Source of the DNA: Dromaius novaehollandiae
Taxonomy: Eukaryota > Chordata > Aves > Casuariiformes > Dromaiidae
Direction of reading: 5' to 3'
Assembly: GCF_036370855.1 (NCBI RefSeq)
Contig: NC_088100.1
Location: 40,124,254-40,188,253 of the forward strand
DNA: 64,000 bases
Below, in pieces: positions 48,444 to 62,300 of this stretch (its first letter is position 1; the number at the start of each line of letters is the position of its first letter). The notes beneath the pieces were generated by a model. That model worked only from the letters and a program-made list of their open reading frames with translations. It did not search any database and was not told where the DNA came from. The translations under genes and the position numbers were made by a program.

Positions 48444-49779
48444 TCAGGGAGACTCGTAAATCTGCTAGAATTCATGATGGAATCTTCTAAGCTATAGTAC
48501 GGCACACAGCTTCTCAAGTGTGTTAAGAAAAACAGCCTTAACCACTTTGTCCTCTCATTCAAACTTTGAGCTGTTTCAGGCATATTTGTGTTCCTTCATC
48601 ACTACAGGTCTGCCATATCACACATGTTATTAACCTGAAACAAAGACAATCCCTGATTTTTAAGTGAAATTACTTGGGCAGGGGGGGATCTTCTTCTTTC
48701 AGATAAATATGGTATGTATGCATACCTGTGTATAATGTATATGTATTTAGGAAAAACACCCTCACTGTTCAGGGTAAGTCTAACCAGTGAATAGAATTGT
48801 TCTTGTCCTCAGTAATGACAAAACTGCTTAGCATAATATTAGATTGGAATGTGTTTGCTGTAGAACTATGGGGTTCTGTACTATAAATTTTTAGTAATAC
48901 CGTTTTTCTTGTGTCAGAGTAGGTGGATGTTACTTGAAATAATTTTTTCTATCTGCATATCTCTGAAAATCAGAATCTCATTGATTTGCTTTTCTAATCA
49001 TGCCGATGTCTAAGCTTTCTTCCGTGATGTCGGTCCTTTTCTTGTTAGTCTTGATAATTCTGGTCAAATATCTATGTCTGAGCACAGAAAATACCAAGAT
49101 GTGATACGTATGTGTGTTTTTTTGTTTTTTTGGTTTTTTTGAGAAATAGCTAATGTGTTCAGGCAGCATGTGTTTAGCTCATGTCTTACTAACTCCAATC
49201 ACCTTACAAAATGCCATTTTCTGTAGGTTGAATTATTTTACCCAGTAACTTAGTAGCTTACTTGGATAACGGAATCCGTACAGTTAAAATGTTAGTTTTA
49301 GTTGTGTTTCCTCTATAATTTATTTATGAAAAATGCCAAATCTTTAAAAGCAGCCTTCTAATATTAATTCTGGGCAGAGGAGGGCAATCTCTAAACTCAT
49401 TTTTGTGACAGTTTTGGGATTAAGATTTACTGTAATGGAAACTAGGAATATTTTCATTTATACATTGCAGTCAATGTAAAAGTAGTTTTAGTCTTCATTT
49501 TGAATAATTTTTCTTCTGTACAGAAAACTCCTTAAATAGTGGTAGAGGTTTAGAAAAGAGCAGTTGTAATAACATTTATTTTTAAGTGTTTTAGTTTTCA
49601 AAACTTCCTTTTGAACTAGCTGTGTTTGCCAGTTTTTTTCCCTATATGGAAAATGCATTTTGAAGAGATCTCGATCATCTAGGCCATGGTTCTGAAGCAG
49701 GACCAATTATTGGTAAGCTGTAGTTAAAAATGCTTGTTTAACCTGTTCTCAGCAATTTCTGGTAAGAGAGATTCCAAGA

Positions 49780-50300
49780 ACTTCCTAGATCATATATTTT
49801 AGTTAAAAGTTATCCGTGCTTTTAAAGATGCCTCCACCACACCCTATTGTCTAACTTAATCCCTAATCTATTGCTGCAGGTTAAGATTTATTATGATTTA
49901 TCCTATCCCAATAGACATGGAAAGTAGCATATTCTGGCTTTATTTGAAGCACCGTTTAAACTTCCAAGGCTGTTTCTCAGTTTTCCTCCAGTTTCCACTT
50001 TTCTGAACAAACCCAGTCTTTGATTTTTTTTCCCCTACGTTTGTTTGTTTGTTACCTTTCTCAGACTTCATTAAATTGATCTATAGTCTTGTAATATCAA
50101 GCCAGGAATTTTGCTGGATTGTAGTGTCCCTAGCAGTACTGCAGCTGAGGCCTCACTGGCATTGAGGGCAATGGAGGGGATAGTCTTGCCTGCTCAGACT
50201 CTTGTTTGTGCAGGATACTTCTTTTTTCAAAAGTATAACGTTTTTCTGTGTTCAGTTTGTCAACTGCTTTGGTTCTAGTCTCACTTTTCTCTCCCAAGCA
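49780..50300 (-). mobile_element. Ancient CR1 LINE fragment, ORF2 C-terminal block to 3' region
   Basis: The plus strand resembles the reverse complement of old amniote CR1 in order: aacttaatccctaatctattgctgc, ttctcagttttcctccagtt, tctgaacaaacccagtcttt, then gcagtactgcagctgaggcc followed by tcactggcattgag. The last block corresponds to the conserved region around EYC.QFW. It is heavily mutated and lies antisense in ZNF292 intron 1. Confidence 0.65.
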
Positions 50301-53300
50301 TGTTCTTAGTATGTTTGTCTACCATGGCTATACACTTGACAGGTAAGATAGTTAAGAAGATGACAGAATTTAGTTTGAGGGATTAAAATTTAAAAAAAGC
50401 CTTAAGAACTTTTACCAAACCTCAGCTTTTTATTTAAGGCGCTGTATATGATACTAAAATTCAATGTTTCTCTTAGTTACTGTGGGAAAGAAAAAAATCT
50501 TTAAGCTTAGCAGGTCAAGATTTACTTTCTCTGTTATCCTGATACCCATTGTTTCATGGGCAAAAGTTGTTTGATATTTTTACTAAAGTTACTAAGAAAA
50601 CCCTTCCTATCAGCAAACTACCATTTCTCTAAAAAGATATACTTTTCACCAGAAGTTAATAGTTACAGGGTATAAAGTGTGACTAGAATTAGTTTTGCTT
50701 CATAACATCTTTGATTCTTATTGCTCATTTAAAAGTTGAAATGTTTTGCTTTATCCAGCCTTTCAACTGTTTAAAGAAAAATCTGAAGACCTTTGTGTAG
50801 ACTTTAGTTTACCTATAGTATTTGGCTGTAACAATACCTTGATATATATGCTGGCAGAACTTAACTTACTAGGTACTTGCCGAACTGAGAAGTATGTTCT
50901 TCCCTTCACCTTTTCCCACAAATCCAAACTTTTTTTTTGGTTTGGAAGTAACACTTATGTCTAGGTTGCTTTCTAAAAGGACAGTTATTTAAGATTCAGT
51001 GTTTAAAGAACATGAGATACTGACCATGGAAAACATCCTTCTTATTCTGCAGAACAGTTTATTTTTTTTAATGCCCGTATTCAGTAAGGCATCTCATTGT
51101 ATCAAAACATCCACATTTTGTCTCTTGGTTTGTTGATAAGGAAGGTGCATATCTCTGAATGTTCAGGCCATTTGCTGTCTCTCTCTCTCTTTAAAGGTTT
51201 TCTGGATTATCTTGTTAGAGAGTAAATAACTCATGACCACAGATCTTAAGGGAAGACAGCAAAAAATGGGATATTCTGGAGAATCTTTATTTGCATTGTC
51301 ACTCAGAGTGAGGGAATTTCATGTGGCCCTTATCCATTTACTCTGCCACTTTAATTTTGTAGGTTTTTTGCTGTAGGCATCATGCCTACACACTGTATTA
51401 CTAGGTGACACTATGTAAGACTTGCCTACTTTAGGGATCAAACTGGAATCATTAGCAGGGGACATCAACACATCCTGTTTCTTCAATGTGATATGTTTGC
51501 TAAACTGCTGCACAGCCGCAGAAGACATTTCAAATTCATATACATTTGGAGCATATCTTCAGGATATGGTGCTCTAGGCATTAATTTATATCTATCAAAA
51601 ACTTCCTTTACTGCAGCTTTGTTTTTAAAGGCTTCTATTTAAGGCCTCTATTTAAATCCTTGAGTAGTTACAGTACAGCTTGTATAATTCTTTAGTTTTC
51701 ATGAGGAAAGCAGCATGACGTTTCTGTGCCATCAGCTTTTCTAAAAGAGAGGTGTATAACCATCTGCAAATTTAAAATTAAATAATAGGTAAATAATATG
51801 ACTTGAAACTATGTTTTGAAATAGTAGTCCTCATTTTATTAGGTCTGGGCCTTTGGCATATGTTAAGAACTTAGTGTTTTCCATTTTAAGAAGTGTGTAG
51901 GTGTTTTTCTGAGGTTTCAAACTTTTTTTTCCCCCTATTTGTTTTTCCAAATATGCCTTAAAGACATCTCTATGGTATTATTTCTGGGATCTTTCATCTA
52001 ACAGGATAAACTGCACTGCTTTCATTTGAGAAGAATTAAACTAATAATACTTAGCAAAACAAAGACGTTGAAAAAGCAGGTGTATATATAACAACAAAAA
52101 AGGCAATGGAGCTTTATAACATTATTCTATTAAGATAGGTCTGATCATATAGGAAACTGGACTAAACTTGGGAAAAAAAAAAAAACCTGTGGCTGTAGTT
52201 TTTGATAAGACCTGTTCTATCTTAATTTCTTCTCCATCTCCTCATCTGTCACAGTTGCACAGTCTTATAATATGTAATATTTCTGGCTCTCTGATTCCGT
52301 ATATGAGACTAAAACAAATTATTCTTTCATCAGAGATTTGGGAAGATCCTATACCAATATAGTTCCTGCTTGATTATTTTGGTATTATTGTGAACTGGTG
52401 ATAATTCTTTGCCCCCACAGAGACTCATTTAACATGGAAAACTTCTATCAAAGCTGCCCCCCAGTTTCAGACACTGCCTCCTAATGCGCTCTTGCTCCTA
52501 ACTTTTGGAGAGATGCATTTGCTTCTTTGCAAAAACTTAACTACCTGGAGTAAAATTCTTCAGGATTTAGTGTGATGCATTGCCAATGGATTAAAGCCCA
52601 GTCTTTGGATATCACTCTTCATTTTGTAGCTCTGTGTTGTCTTTTTGGTTGAATATAGAGTTTACATTGTTATAAATTTCCTTTTGAGCTGATAGCATAT
52701 ATAGCATTGCTTTCTCAGTCTCTTATATATCATAAGGAACAGAATTTGGTAGGACTCTTTATCTTCTGTTATTCAAAATTGAGAGAATTGATTCTGATAA
52801 ATAGATTAACTTTGTTTGATACTTGGGGATATAATGCACTGAATAATGTTTTGATGAATCAGAAAAGAACATTAAGTGATTGGGCATTAAATCAAATTAG
52901 GAGTATAGAGCTCCACAGTCTTGTGATTCATACTTTTCTCAGGAGCTGGTGACAATACATTATTTTATAACAGAATGAACACAAGGAAGAGGACAAGAAG
53001 AGATTAAATGTTTAGGATCACTGAAGACCTAATCTGAGTTTCTTTCTTAAGCCATTGAACGGTAGGTAGCTCTTAGAGAGAGAACAGTTAGGATTAAAAA
53101 GTATCTTCCTGTTATGAAACCGTAATAGTGAAGATGATAAAACTTAAATGTTCAAATCCTACAGACCTAAAGCTTACCTAATGATCAAGTTGAAATTGGC
53201 ATGAGTATTGGATATTGGATACCATACTCTTGGACACCCAGCCAGACTTCATGAACCGTATCAGCATGATGGCAGCAGCTCCCAGTTCTGGCCCTGGGTT

Positions 53301-56300
53301 GTTCTCATATTCAGGAGAAGGCATAATTTTGGCTCCTCTCCTTCCTTTCACATGGATGCAGTGGCAGTAGCTTGGCACTGGCATAAGGACACATTTTCTT
53401 ATTAGACTGTGAGAGCCAGATAGCCATTGCATCTTTCTTCTACAAGCAATGTAGTTCAGGTAGAAACATCCTTTGGGATGCCAGTGTGATTGTGTTGAAT
53501 GCACAAGCTTAAAATGACAATTATATAACTTTATTTTTTTTTTAACTGAGGAAGAAGGTTTTCAATTAGGTTCCTATCAGAATTAACAGGGTTTGAAGTA
53601 GCGCTGGGAGAAGTTTGAGTTCAGCCGGTAAAAGCATAAAAGCAGCTAATAAGAACGTGTAGTGCAGATGAACTGCAGAAATATTTGTAATTTCTCATTT
53701 TACTTGACCAAGAGAGCAGGTTCAAGTCACCTATATTCCAGGAAATGCACATGCAGTTATTTTTGGCTATCATCCTATTTTTAATCTGCCCATATGCCAG
53801 TCTGATGATTAAAAGAATAGGTAAATTAGATTCCCTGGCAATGGATAAAAGTTTACTATAATGAGCATCCCACCACATTCCTGAAATGCCTGTTTAATAG
53901 CCAACTGCTGAATATTGTTTTTAAACAGACTAAAACATGAAGATTTGAATGACAACATTAAATTGAGACTAGAATGAAGACTTGAATGGAGAGAAATATA
54001 GCTTGGAACTATAACAAATTCACTTGTTATATAAGTATACAAGAAAAAAATTTCATACTGCTGACAAGATCAGAAAGGGCATATTGAATGCATAGTGTTA
54101 AAAGATCAAAGGCAAGTCTGAAGAAGGATAATTTTTACTACTATGTGTGACAAAGCGTGAGGCTTAATGAAGCCATTTCCTAGTATTTTACATAATTACT
54201 CTTTGAAACAGTTTATGGGTGTAAGCAGAAACTGTCTGTTTTTGTAGGTAATTCTAATTCTGGTTCTAAAACTAGCTATATTTTAATCTTAAGCAAAATA
54301 GTGACTGAAGAATAATGGGAGGAGCAGCTCCAAGGTAATTTCTCTTTTATTTTGCTCACTCTCAATTTAATAGTTAGCAATCTGAACTCATCCAGCATGT
54401 TCACCGTGCCCTTATGAAAAACGTACAGATTGCTTGCACTTTTTGACATAAATGTGGGGGGAGGAGACATCTGTTTATCAGTTAGCAAAAAGTTCCATGT
54501 TTTGCTGATTAACTTTCCAGAGTCAGTCTTCTGTGTTTCTTGCTGTGTTTTCTTGGTGACTGTGGAACACCTAATTATTCCTTTGAGAGCTGTAGTAGCC
54601 TTGAGGCCACTAGCCTTTTTTCTGTTTCTGCTGCCATACAATTTGAGGTGCTACTTTCAAACTCTGCTCAAATGCAGACTCTGACTTAGGAACATAAATA
54701 TGCCTTTGGACAACACATTTAGCTTCTGTCTTGGTTTCGTATCAGTAAATAGGGAGCAGTGGTACTTCCCTGCTGTCTAGATACACGCATCAGAAGACTT
54801 GCTAGGATTTTATTTCACTTTCTGTTGTTTTATCTGCTTAGTCAAGTAGAAGCAGTTGGATTAGAGGCGTGGTCAACTTTACATGCTTGTGTGCTGAAGA
54901 GTCAGGGCACTAGTGTCCTTGGAAATTGAATTATAACTTTTTGAAGACTTTTATTTATCATTAACCTTAAGGTGCTTCTGTAGGTTGTAGATCATTCATT
55001 ACATGGATTGTTCCTGAAATTAGTCCAAAATGTCTTTTCCAAAGATGTGGAACCTTGAGATTGCGAGTTATGGTGAAATAGTTGTAAAGTACTATCAAGA
55101 TCCCTAAAGCCTTACATGATGTAAATAAATGTAGAGTGAGGAGGGGGAAATTTAAATAATAAATATAGTCTGCATCTTTAGAAATATTGAAATCCATTTA
55201 TTCATTACATATTCATGGTAACGAGCTGTTGAGAGACTATATAAAAGATTTTCATGAAGTAGACTTACAGACGGGGTATTTTGGGGAATCTTTTTAGGCA
55301 AGAGCCAAAAAGTAACTAACGATTCTTATTAACTTCCAGTCTTTTCCCTTAAGTTATATGTTTTGTGATTTTTATGGAATGATAATCACTTTGCATAATA
55401 AACCATCATAAGTATTGATGGATGAATTTGTTGGGGTTGAACAGAATGAGGAAATGAATCGTGTTAGTTGCAGAGTAGCTGGTCACTTTGACTGGATTTC
55501 AGATGTTTTCTTACTTAAGAGTTTACAAAAGATACTTAACTTCTCTTCCCTCCCCCCCCAATTGACAGATCTGGAGGGTATTTACTTGAACTTGCAGAGT
55601 CTAATTCTTTTATTGCATCAAAGTTAATGAACAGTTAATATCAATTCTTTAGCAATTACCTTTTTGGGGAAATAAATATAATGATATCTCCACATTTGTT
55701 TATTGCTGCCTCTGAAAATCTCCAAAAGGGTAGCCTTACTTCAGCTAACAGTATGGATATGCTAATGACTTACTGCAAGATAAATATAAGGGACTTTTTA
55801 TTTCTTGCTGTTTCTGTTCATCTCCTTTTTACTTTATAGTAAGGCTCAAGCATAAAACATCTCTTTCTCTACCTTTGCACTTCTGTCACTAGAAAATTGT
55901 GCAGTTGTAATGCAGTTTAGTCTTTGTGTTTTGGTTTGATAGACAACATCCCAGCTTTACATGATCGTTCTGAGAACTCAGACTGAAGAGGAAATGAAGA
56001 GGATGGTGAGAGGAAAATGTTTATTTAAAAATTGCCTGAAGCTTGTTGATGGATAGAATTTTGTAATACTGCTGTACAGATTACCTTTAAAGCTGTTCAG
56101 AAAACTAGTACTTCAAAGTACTTGAGTTAGTGGTTTTCTGTTTAGGTAATAGCTAAACATATTAGTTTCTAGTGATGGTTTTCTGTACTGGAGTGTGGCT
56201 ACCTATGTGTCTGGGTACAGCAGGTATAATAAAGTTCAGTGCCGTCATATCGTTTGTACTTCAGCCAGAGTACAAAATGGAACTTTTTTTTTTTAACAGT

Positions 56301-59300
56301 TGAAGGGAAAACTGTAATAGATTTTTCTAATAGTTTTATTAGACTATACAAGCATGTATGTTAATATACTGCACTCTCTGTGTTCAGTGGGTAAACAAGA
56401 AAGTAACTGTTTGGAAGAACAGTTTTCAAATAACATGTCTGTAAATCTGCCAAAACAGTGCATGGAACCAGGTGAAAACTAGTCCAAAGTAAGAGAGATG
56501 TGATGAATACAGGATGGATGTGGGTATTCAGCACCAACTCCTCTGTTGTACAAATCCACTCCTTATGCAATGCATTGCACTCAAGTGCTACCGTCATTGA
56601 GAGATTTTTGTGGACTGGCATTTATTTGCAAGCTCAAGCAGTGTGTAGTTCTGAAATTTTGAGTTTGAATTTCATCTCTATGAGTCTGTCTTGATTTTGT
56701 GAGTAGTTCTTGGACAAGTAATTGGTATTGGCTAATCTCGACTTTTCTTTGGTTTTAACTGCAGCGTAGAGCAGCCAGTGATGTTAGGAAGGGGGTGTAA
56801 AGTACAAAAGCAGCTGGAGTTTTCTGTCTGAAGGAAAAGGAAAAAAATAGTGAGGAAGATTGGAACTACTACCTATCAGTGGAGAAGAACAGTAGTAATA
56901 GGAAAAAAAAGAATTGGATAGTTCTACAGTATGCTTGCAGAAATTGAGAATGAAAACAATTGCTTAAATACAATCTTGTAGTGATAGAATTAAAAGTCTG
57001 GCTTCAGTCCTTTCTTCTGGGCACAAGTCAGTATCTCCATTCGAATTAAAGAAACATCAGTTGACTCTTACGCCAAAGACATCTTGGCTTTCTAGTGCTG
57101 TACTTTGCTTTAAAAACTTTATTATGAAACAATTCTGAAAAATAACACATCAGTGACTTAAAATCTTGAAAGGTTTTGAAAAGCAGAACTGAATAAAAAT
57201 TAGAATTTGTTCTTTGTCCATGACCTGGTCCTAACCAGAATTTAAATAGCAATCCCGTGCTAGAAAAGATTATCATATTTGATTATGTCATCCTTTATTT
57301 TATAAATGCAATCTCATGTTATGTATCTGCTAAAGTTTGCTCTTCTCTTCTGGTCATATTGTATGATAAAATCAAGCATGTAAGAGCTAACACTCTCAGA
57401 GCACTTGTCTAGCTATAAAGTAAAGGTACCAATGTTAAGCATTGGTAATGTAAATACTGAATCAGTTGAGTAGTATCAGTTTTAATTTGCTTGATTAAAC
57501 TCTTTTGGAAATGAATTAAAAGTCCAATTTTGTGTTGACGTGTTGTAAACTGACCTCTCCATGCACAAATCTAAATGAAATAAAAAATGGTTTTGTTAAC
57601 TTAGATGTGACTTGATTCTTTATTTTAGCATGTCCATGAGAGTAGTGGCAGCCCCTTATCAGATGCTGCTGCTCTGTCTGATGACAGTTGTAGTGGAGAG
57701 ACTTCAAATATCCATGCTTTTCAACCTCATTTTTGTTCTAGTCTAAACATCATATTGCATATAGAGCATCCCACCTCGAAAAGCAAAACGGAAATAGGCT
57801 GTTTATGCTTGAGCTTCTGTGTTGGAGACAAAGCTGAAAGGGAAATAAAGATGGATTACAGTTATGGTGGTAGGGAAAAATGTCTTGATCAGAAGGTTGA
57901 CATACCGTAGAGAGAAGAATAGAAACTCACCCATTTTTTTTTCTTCTACTTTCTAAAATAGGCAACGTGATTGGGGGGAATGCTCATACACTATGCAGAT
58001 GTTCAGCTTACTCTTTAAAACACTTAGATAACTAAGTTGTAGTACTTGTTTAGAATGTCTTAAATACTGACGTTTCATGGGAGATCTGAGGTAGACTTGG
58101 TTTAAAATTGACATTGTCCTAGGATTTTTTTAAATACGCAGAATTCAAAAAACTTGAATATTCCATTTGAGCGACATCTCCTGGGTTAGTAGTCTGTCCT
58201 CATACAAACATTAACTATGGGCATAAGTGCTGGCTGCAGCCTAACTACTCCTTAGGTGCTTGCCTCTAATAACTGTGAACCCAAATTAAAGTGCCGTACA
58301 TGGGACTCTCGAATTTTTGTTTTTGAAAGAGTCTACTTATTTGTGTGTCCAAAGTTGCAGGTTACAGACATGTTTCAGCATTCATCAAGAGACTCCTGCT
58401 TTCTATGTGATGAAAAGACTTGTTCTCCATCTGGTAAAACACTGAACAACAAGGAGGAAAGAAAACAGTTCACAAAATAAAAGGTCTTCAGTTCTAAGAA
58501 CTGTAGATCTTTGAGGCTGAGGAAAATGGTTATCTCAAGGCCTATAAAGATTCTTCTTGTGCCCCTTTACAATTCAAGTGTGCTGTGGGACCTCACAAAG
58601 AGATCGTCGGGTACTGATGTTTCAATACTAAAGCATCTTGCATCCTGTGATATCTAGGCTGGAGTATCTAATATATCTTCAGGTATCCTAACACTGACTA
58701 CTTGATTAAAAAAAAAAAAAAATGTTTTAAGTCTGTTCCCCACTAGTAAGTCCCTTTTCCTGAACGTACAGAGGAAAGGCATCACAGGCTGTGTTGCTGA
58801 GCTGACTTACTCAGGTTCTTTTGGCCTGGAAATGGTTCTTGGGCCAACACCCTTTTAGACACTATGGAGCTTTGAGGACCTCACAGCCCGGAGTATCTCC
58901 TTTTAGCCACTGGTCTTTCATACCTACTAGCGTCCTAGTCATGCTCTAATTTACAGAGAGTACTTAAAGGAGGGAAAAAATTCAGCATCAGAAACCAGGA
59001 TTAGCGTTTCTCTTTCAAAAGGGGAGACTTGTTCGTTTGCCTACAAGTTTATGGTTTTATTGTACCTGTGCAGCTCCGCAACTAATTCTTCATTTGATTC
59101 TGTAACAACAGTTGCACTGGGAAGGGATGGTACATGTAGCTGGAGCTGCAGAGCAGGGTCAAAGTCAGAAATTCAGTTTGGTTTATAAGCTGTCATAGAA
59201 TTGTGCCTTAAAAGCAGACCGTTAACCTGCTTTCCAGGAATTTGAGCAATGCTGTCCTCATGATATGCTTGGTTCTTTAATGGTTGCAGCAGCCAGTGAG

Positions 59301-62300
59301 AGTATGCTTCAGGCTTACACAGTTTTACTCTGAAAAACACAGCCCTCAAAAGTGAACTCCATTTGAATGATGATGAATATTCTGGGTTTACATGCATATC
59401 CTGTAGATCTTCCACTAGTGAATCTATTAGTATTAGCAGGCATGAGCCTATTTATTTTGTTAAGAAATGCGTACATCTCGAGTACTTTTAAGGCAACCAT
59501 AAAAACCTGTATCCATAAATTCAGGAGACTTATAGTTTTTGAAGCTTCTAAATCAGATGGCCTGTCTTCCAAAATTATACTTCAATTGACAGTTTCCTGA
59601 GATCTCAAAATATTTTGGTGTCCCTACTATCAGAATGTGTGCACGTGCTTGGTGTGAATGTATCTAGAAGAACGTAAACTGTAAAGTGACATTTTCTGGT
59701 TTTTGTCTGTGCACAGTTACCTTCCATGCTTCTGTCTTGAAGTGCTGCACATCAGAGATGTAGCTGAGATATATCAGTATCTCCTTAAGGGTGTTGGTCC
59801 AGAATGCAAGAGGTTTCCATGAGCATGTGTACCATGTAGATGTAGCTGTCAGACTCTTAAGTCTGAATGCATAAGAGCTGTGTTGTGGGCATGTTCAAGT
59901 ACTGATGAACAATCCGTTTTGCGGAAGCATGGATACTGTAAGAACTTTACTGATTTAACAACAAACTAAAGGTAGTGAACAATTTGAAGCATATCCTTAG
60001 AAAGAAGAAGATAGGTTTTGTTTGTTGGGAGTGAAAACTGACTTAAAAGTTTGCAGACCCTTCAGGGTAGCACTGGTGGCTGGTTTTGTTAGAGGATCGT
60101 AGGCAGAATCCCTTTATTGGAGCAGGAAGACAACAGGGAGAAGGGATCTAGGCCTCTTAGTCTGACTTTAAATCCTTACATTCTATTAATGATCATCTTC
60201 AAGATATGAAGATAAATGAAAAAGACAATAAAATGAAATATAGATTCATGAAAGGAAGAAGAAATGTTTTGATGAGGGAAATACAGGAAACCTCATTTGT
60301 CTGAGCTTCAGTAAAATTAGTTTTGAAGTGTCAACTTAAAAGCAGAAAGATGACAGTGCAGGAGTGAGAACGTGGGTAGGATACTAGATATTCGGGATAC
60401 AGGGGCTGATGTTTCCCTTTTCATTTTCACTGAAGTTTTGGTAAAAGTCTTATAGCTTGCTTTCAGGACTAATTTTTAATTTTGTAATACAAAAAGGATT
60501 GTGCTAGTAATACAAAATTATGAGGCATCATCAGTTCTGTTGTTCTGTTTCCTTCACAGGTGAATATAGCTGCATTGTCACTGCTCTTCACATTCAGCAG
60601 TAATCAGTCAGTATAGGAAGACGCTAAATAGGTATGGCAAGCATTTTTCATATCCTTACAGCTTGCCTGTCTGACTTTGTCTAGTTAACCTGGCACGTCA
60701 TTGCAAGCTTAAGTAATTTGAGCAGTGACAAGCAGGAGGTATCTTAGCTTATTGTTGTGTATTACATTCTTAAAATACCACTCTGTATGTTCCAAAAGCA
60801 GTTCTTGCTCATCTAGACAGCTGCAAGAGACATTTTAGGAAATGAGAGCTGAAATTATTGCAAGCAGATAGCAACATGAAACTTTTAGAGAGTAATAACT
60901 TTAAAACTCTGACCTTTTCTGTGCTATTCAGTAGCTGACCAGAGGCGGTATATTTTGTGACCAAAGGAAATAAAAATATAGTCTTAGATTTTCCCAGCTT
61001 TGTATGGAAAAAGAAAATTACACAGGTGATGAGTACCACTTCAGCAGCACTTATGTTGAGCAAACAGCTCATGGTACTACAAATTCTACTCCTTTTCACC
61101 TTTGTTGTACATGTTTTCCAGATACTGTCTCTATGCCAATAGATTTGAGTTTATAACAAGATGTAATATAGATGACAGCAGTTTCCAAAGAATATCTAAT
61201 TAAAACATATCACATTGCATGTCTAGCTGTTCTTGGTTTATAGTAAGGTAATAGCATCACCACAGTCAGATGATGTATTCTTTCAAATAAAAGTGTCTTT
61301 CAGGATACAGACTGATCATTTGCATGTTTTTATATGATGCACATAGCTCTGGTATTCCAAGACGACTTAAGAGGGTTGTCCGTTTTTCTCAGTGTCTCGA
61401 AAGTTACTGAGGATTTTGACAAGAAACATCTCTTCGAGTACTTTTTTAGAAAAGGAAAAATAAAGATTTTGGCAATTGATGTTTTTGAACTTACCCTCTT
61501 TGGGGAGAATAATGATTTGAGGTTTTCTCCGTAGCAGTCCTGTAAACTGGAAAAGTCTTAAATAGGCAAACTTTGGAGATTAAAATGTAGAAAGAAATAA
61601 TGGATATGTCTTTTTTCCCCATCTGCCTTCCTGCCCTTTTTAATCTCTGCTCCCTAGGTTATAATCTACTAGGGGAGAAAAAAAATCCTACAGTTGAATG
61701 TTATGTATTGTTCACTAAATCGAGAATAATGAAACTTTCATCAAAGCTGTTTGATTGTAACACTTTTAGTACAGGATTGATTTGAAAACAGAAATAAAGC
61801 AGTTGCAACAAAAGGACCATACAAAAATAGAGGAGGGAGCTATCTAGTATGATGAGAGTAATTCTTCAGAGTTTGTATCTAGTCTCGTCGCTTTGCAAGT
61901 GGTGCCTGGAAGAGTCGCTTGGGATAGCATGAAATTTCTGCAAGAGAACCAGCAACTGTCTCTTGTCTTTAGCTGAGCTGTGTAGTAACAGAGCAAGGCT
62001 GTGAAGGAACACAGAAGTGAGTTTAGAAAATCAATCCAAGGACTCTTAAGAAAAAAAGCAAAGGGGAGAATTTCCACTGTATAGTTAGTGAAAATTTTGT
62101 ATTTTAATTGCTAGTCATATTCAATTCATAAATTAGCTATATGAAACATTTATGGCTAGTTCTTAATTTTCCTGCTGTTTAGAGAAAATTCTGGTTTCTT
62201 ATTTCAAAAAATGCGTTAAACAAAATGGATCTGAGCTGCACGTTTTACAATTATTAGTGTATAAAGGATAAAATTAGGGAACATAGGAAGCGGTGCGTGT

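Noticed and set aside
48171-48497. 108-codon plus frame
   Set aside because: Antisense shadow of the transposase DNA-binding domain on the minus strand.
55943-56005. Segment flanked by tag and gtgaga that looks like a 63-base exon on the plus strand
   Set aside because: Its translation does not match the expected ZNF292 exon 2 start (TLLEYAEKWK), and no other gene is supported here; transcripts would be needed.
57631-57908. Open segment after a tttattttag acceptor-like site, about 92 codons
   Set aside because: No good donor and no similarity to ZNF292; treated as intronic chance.
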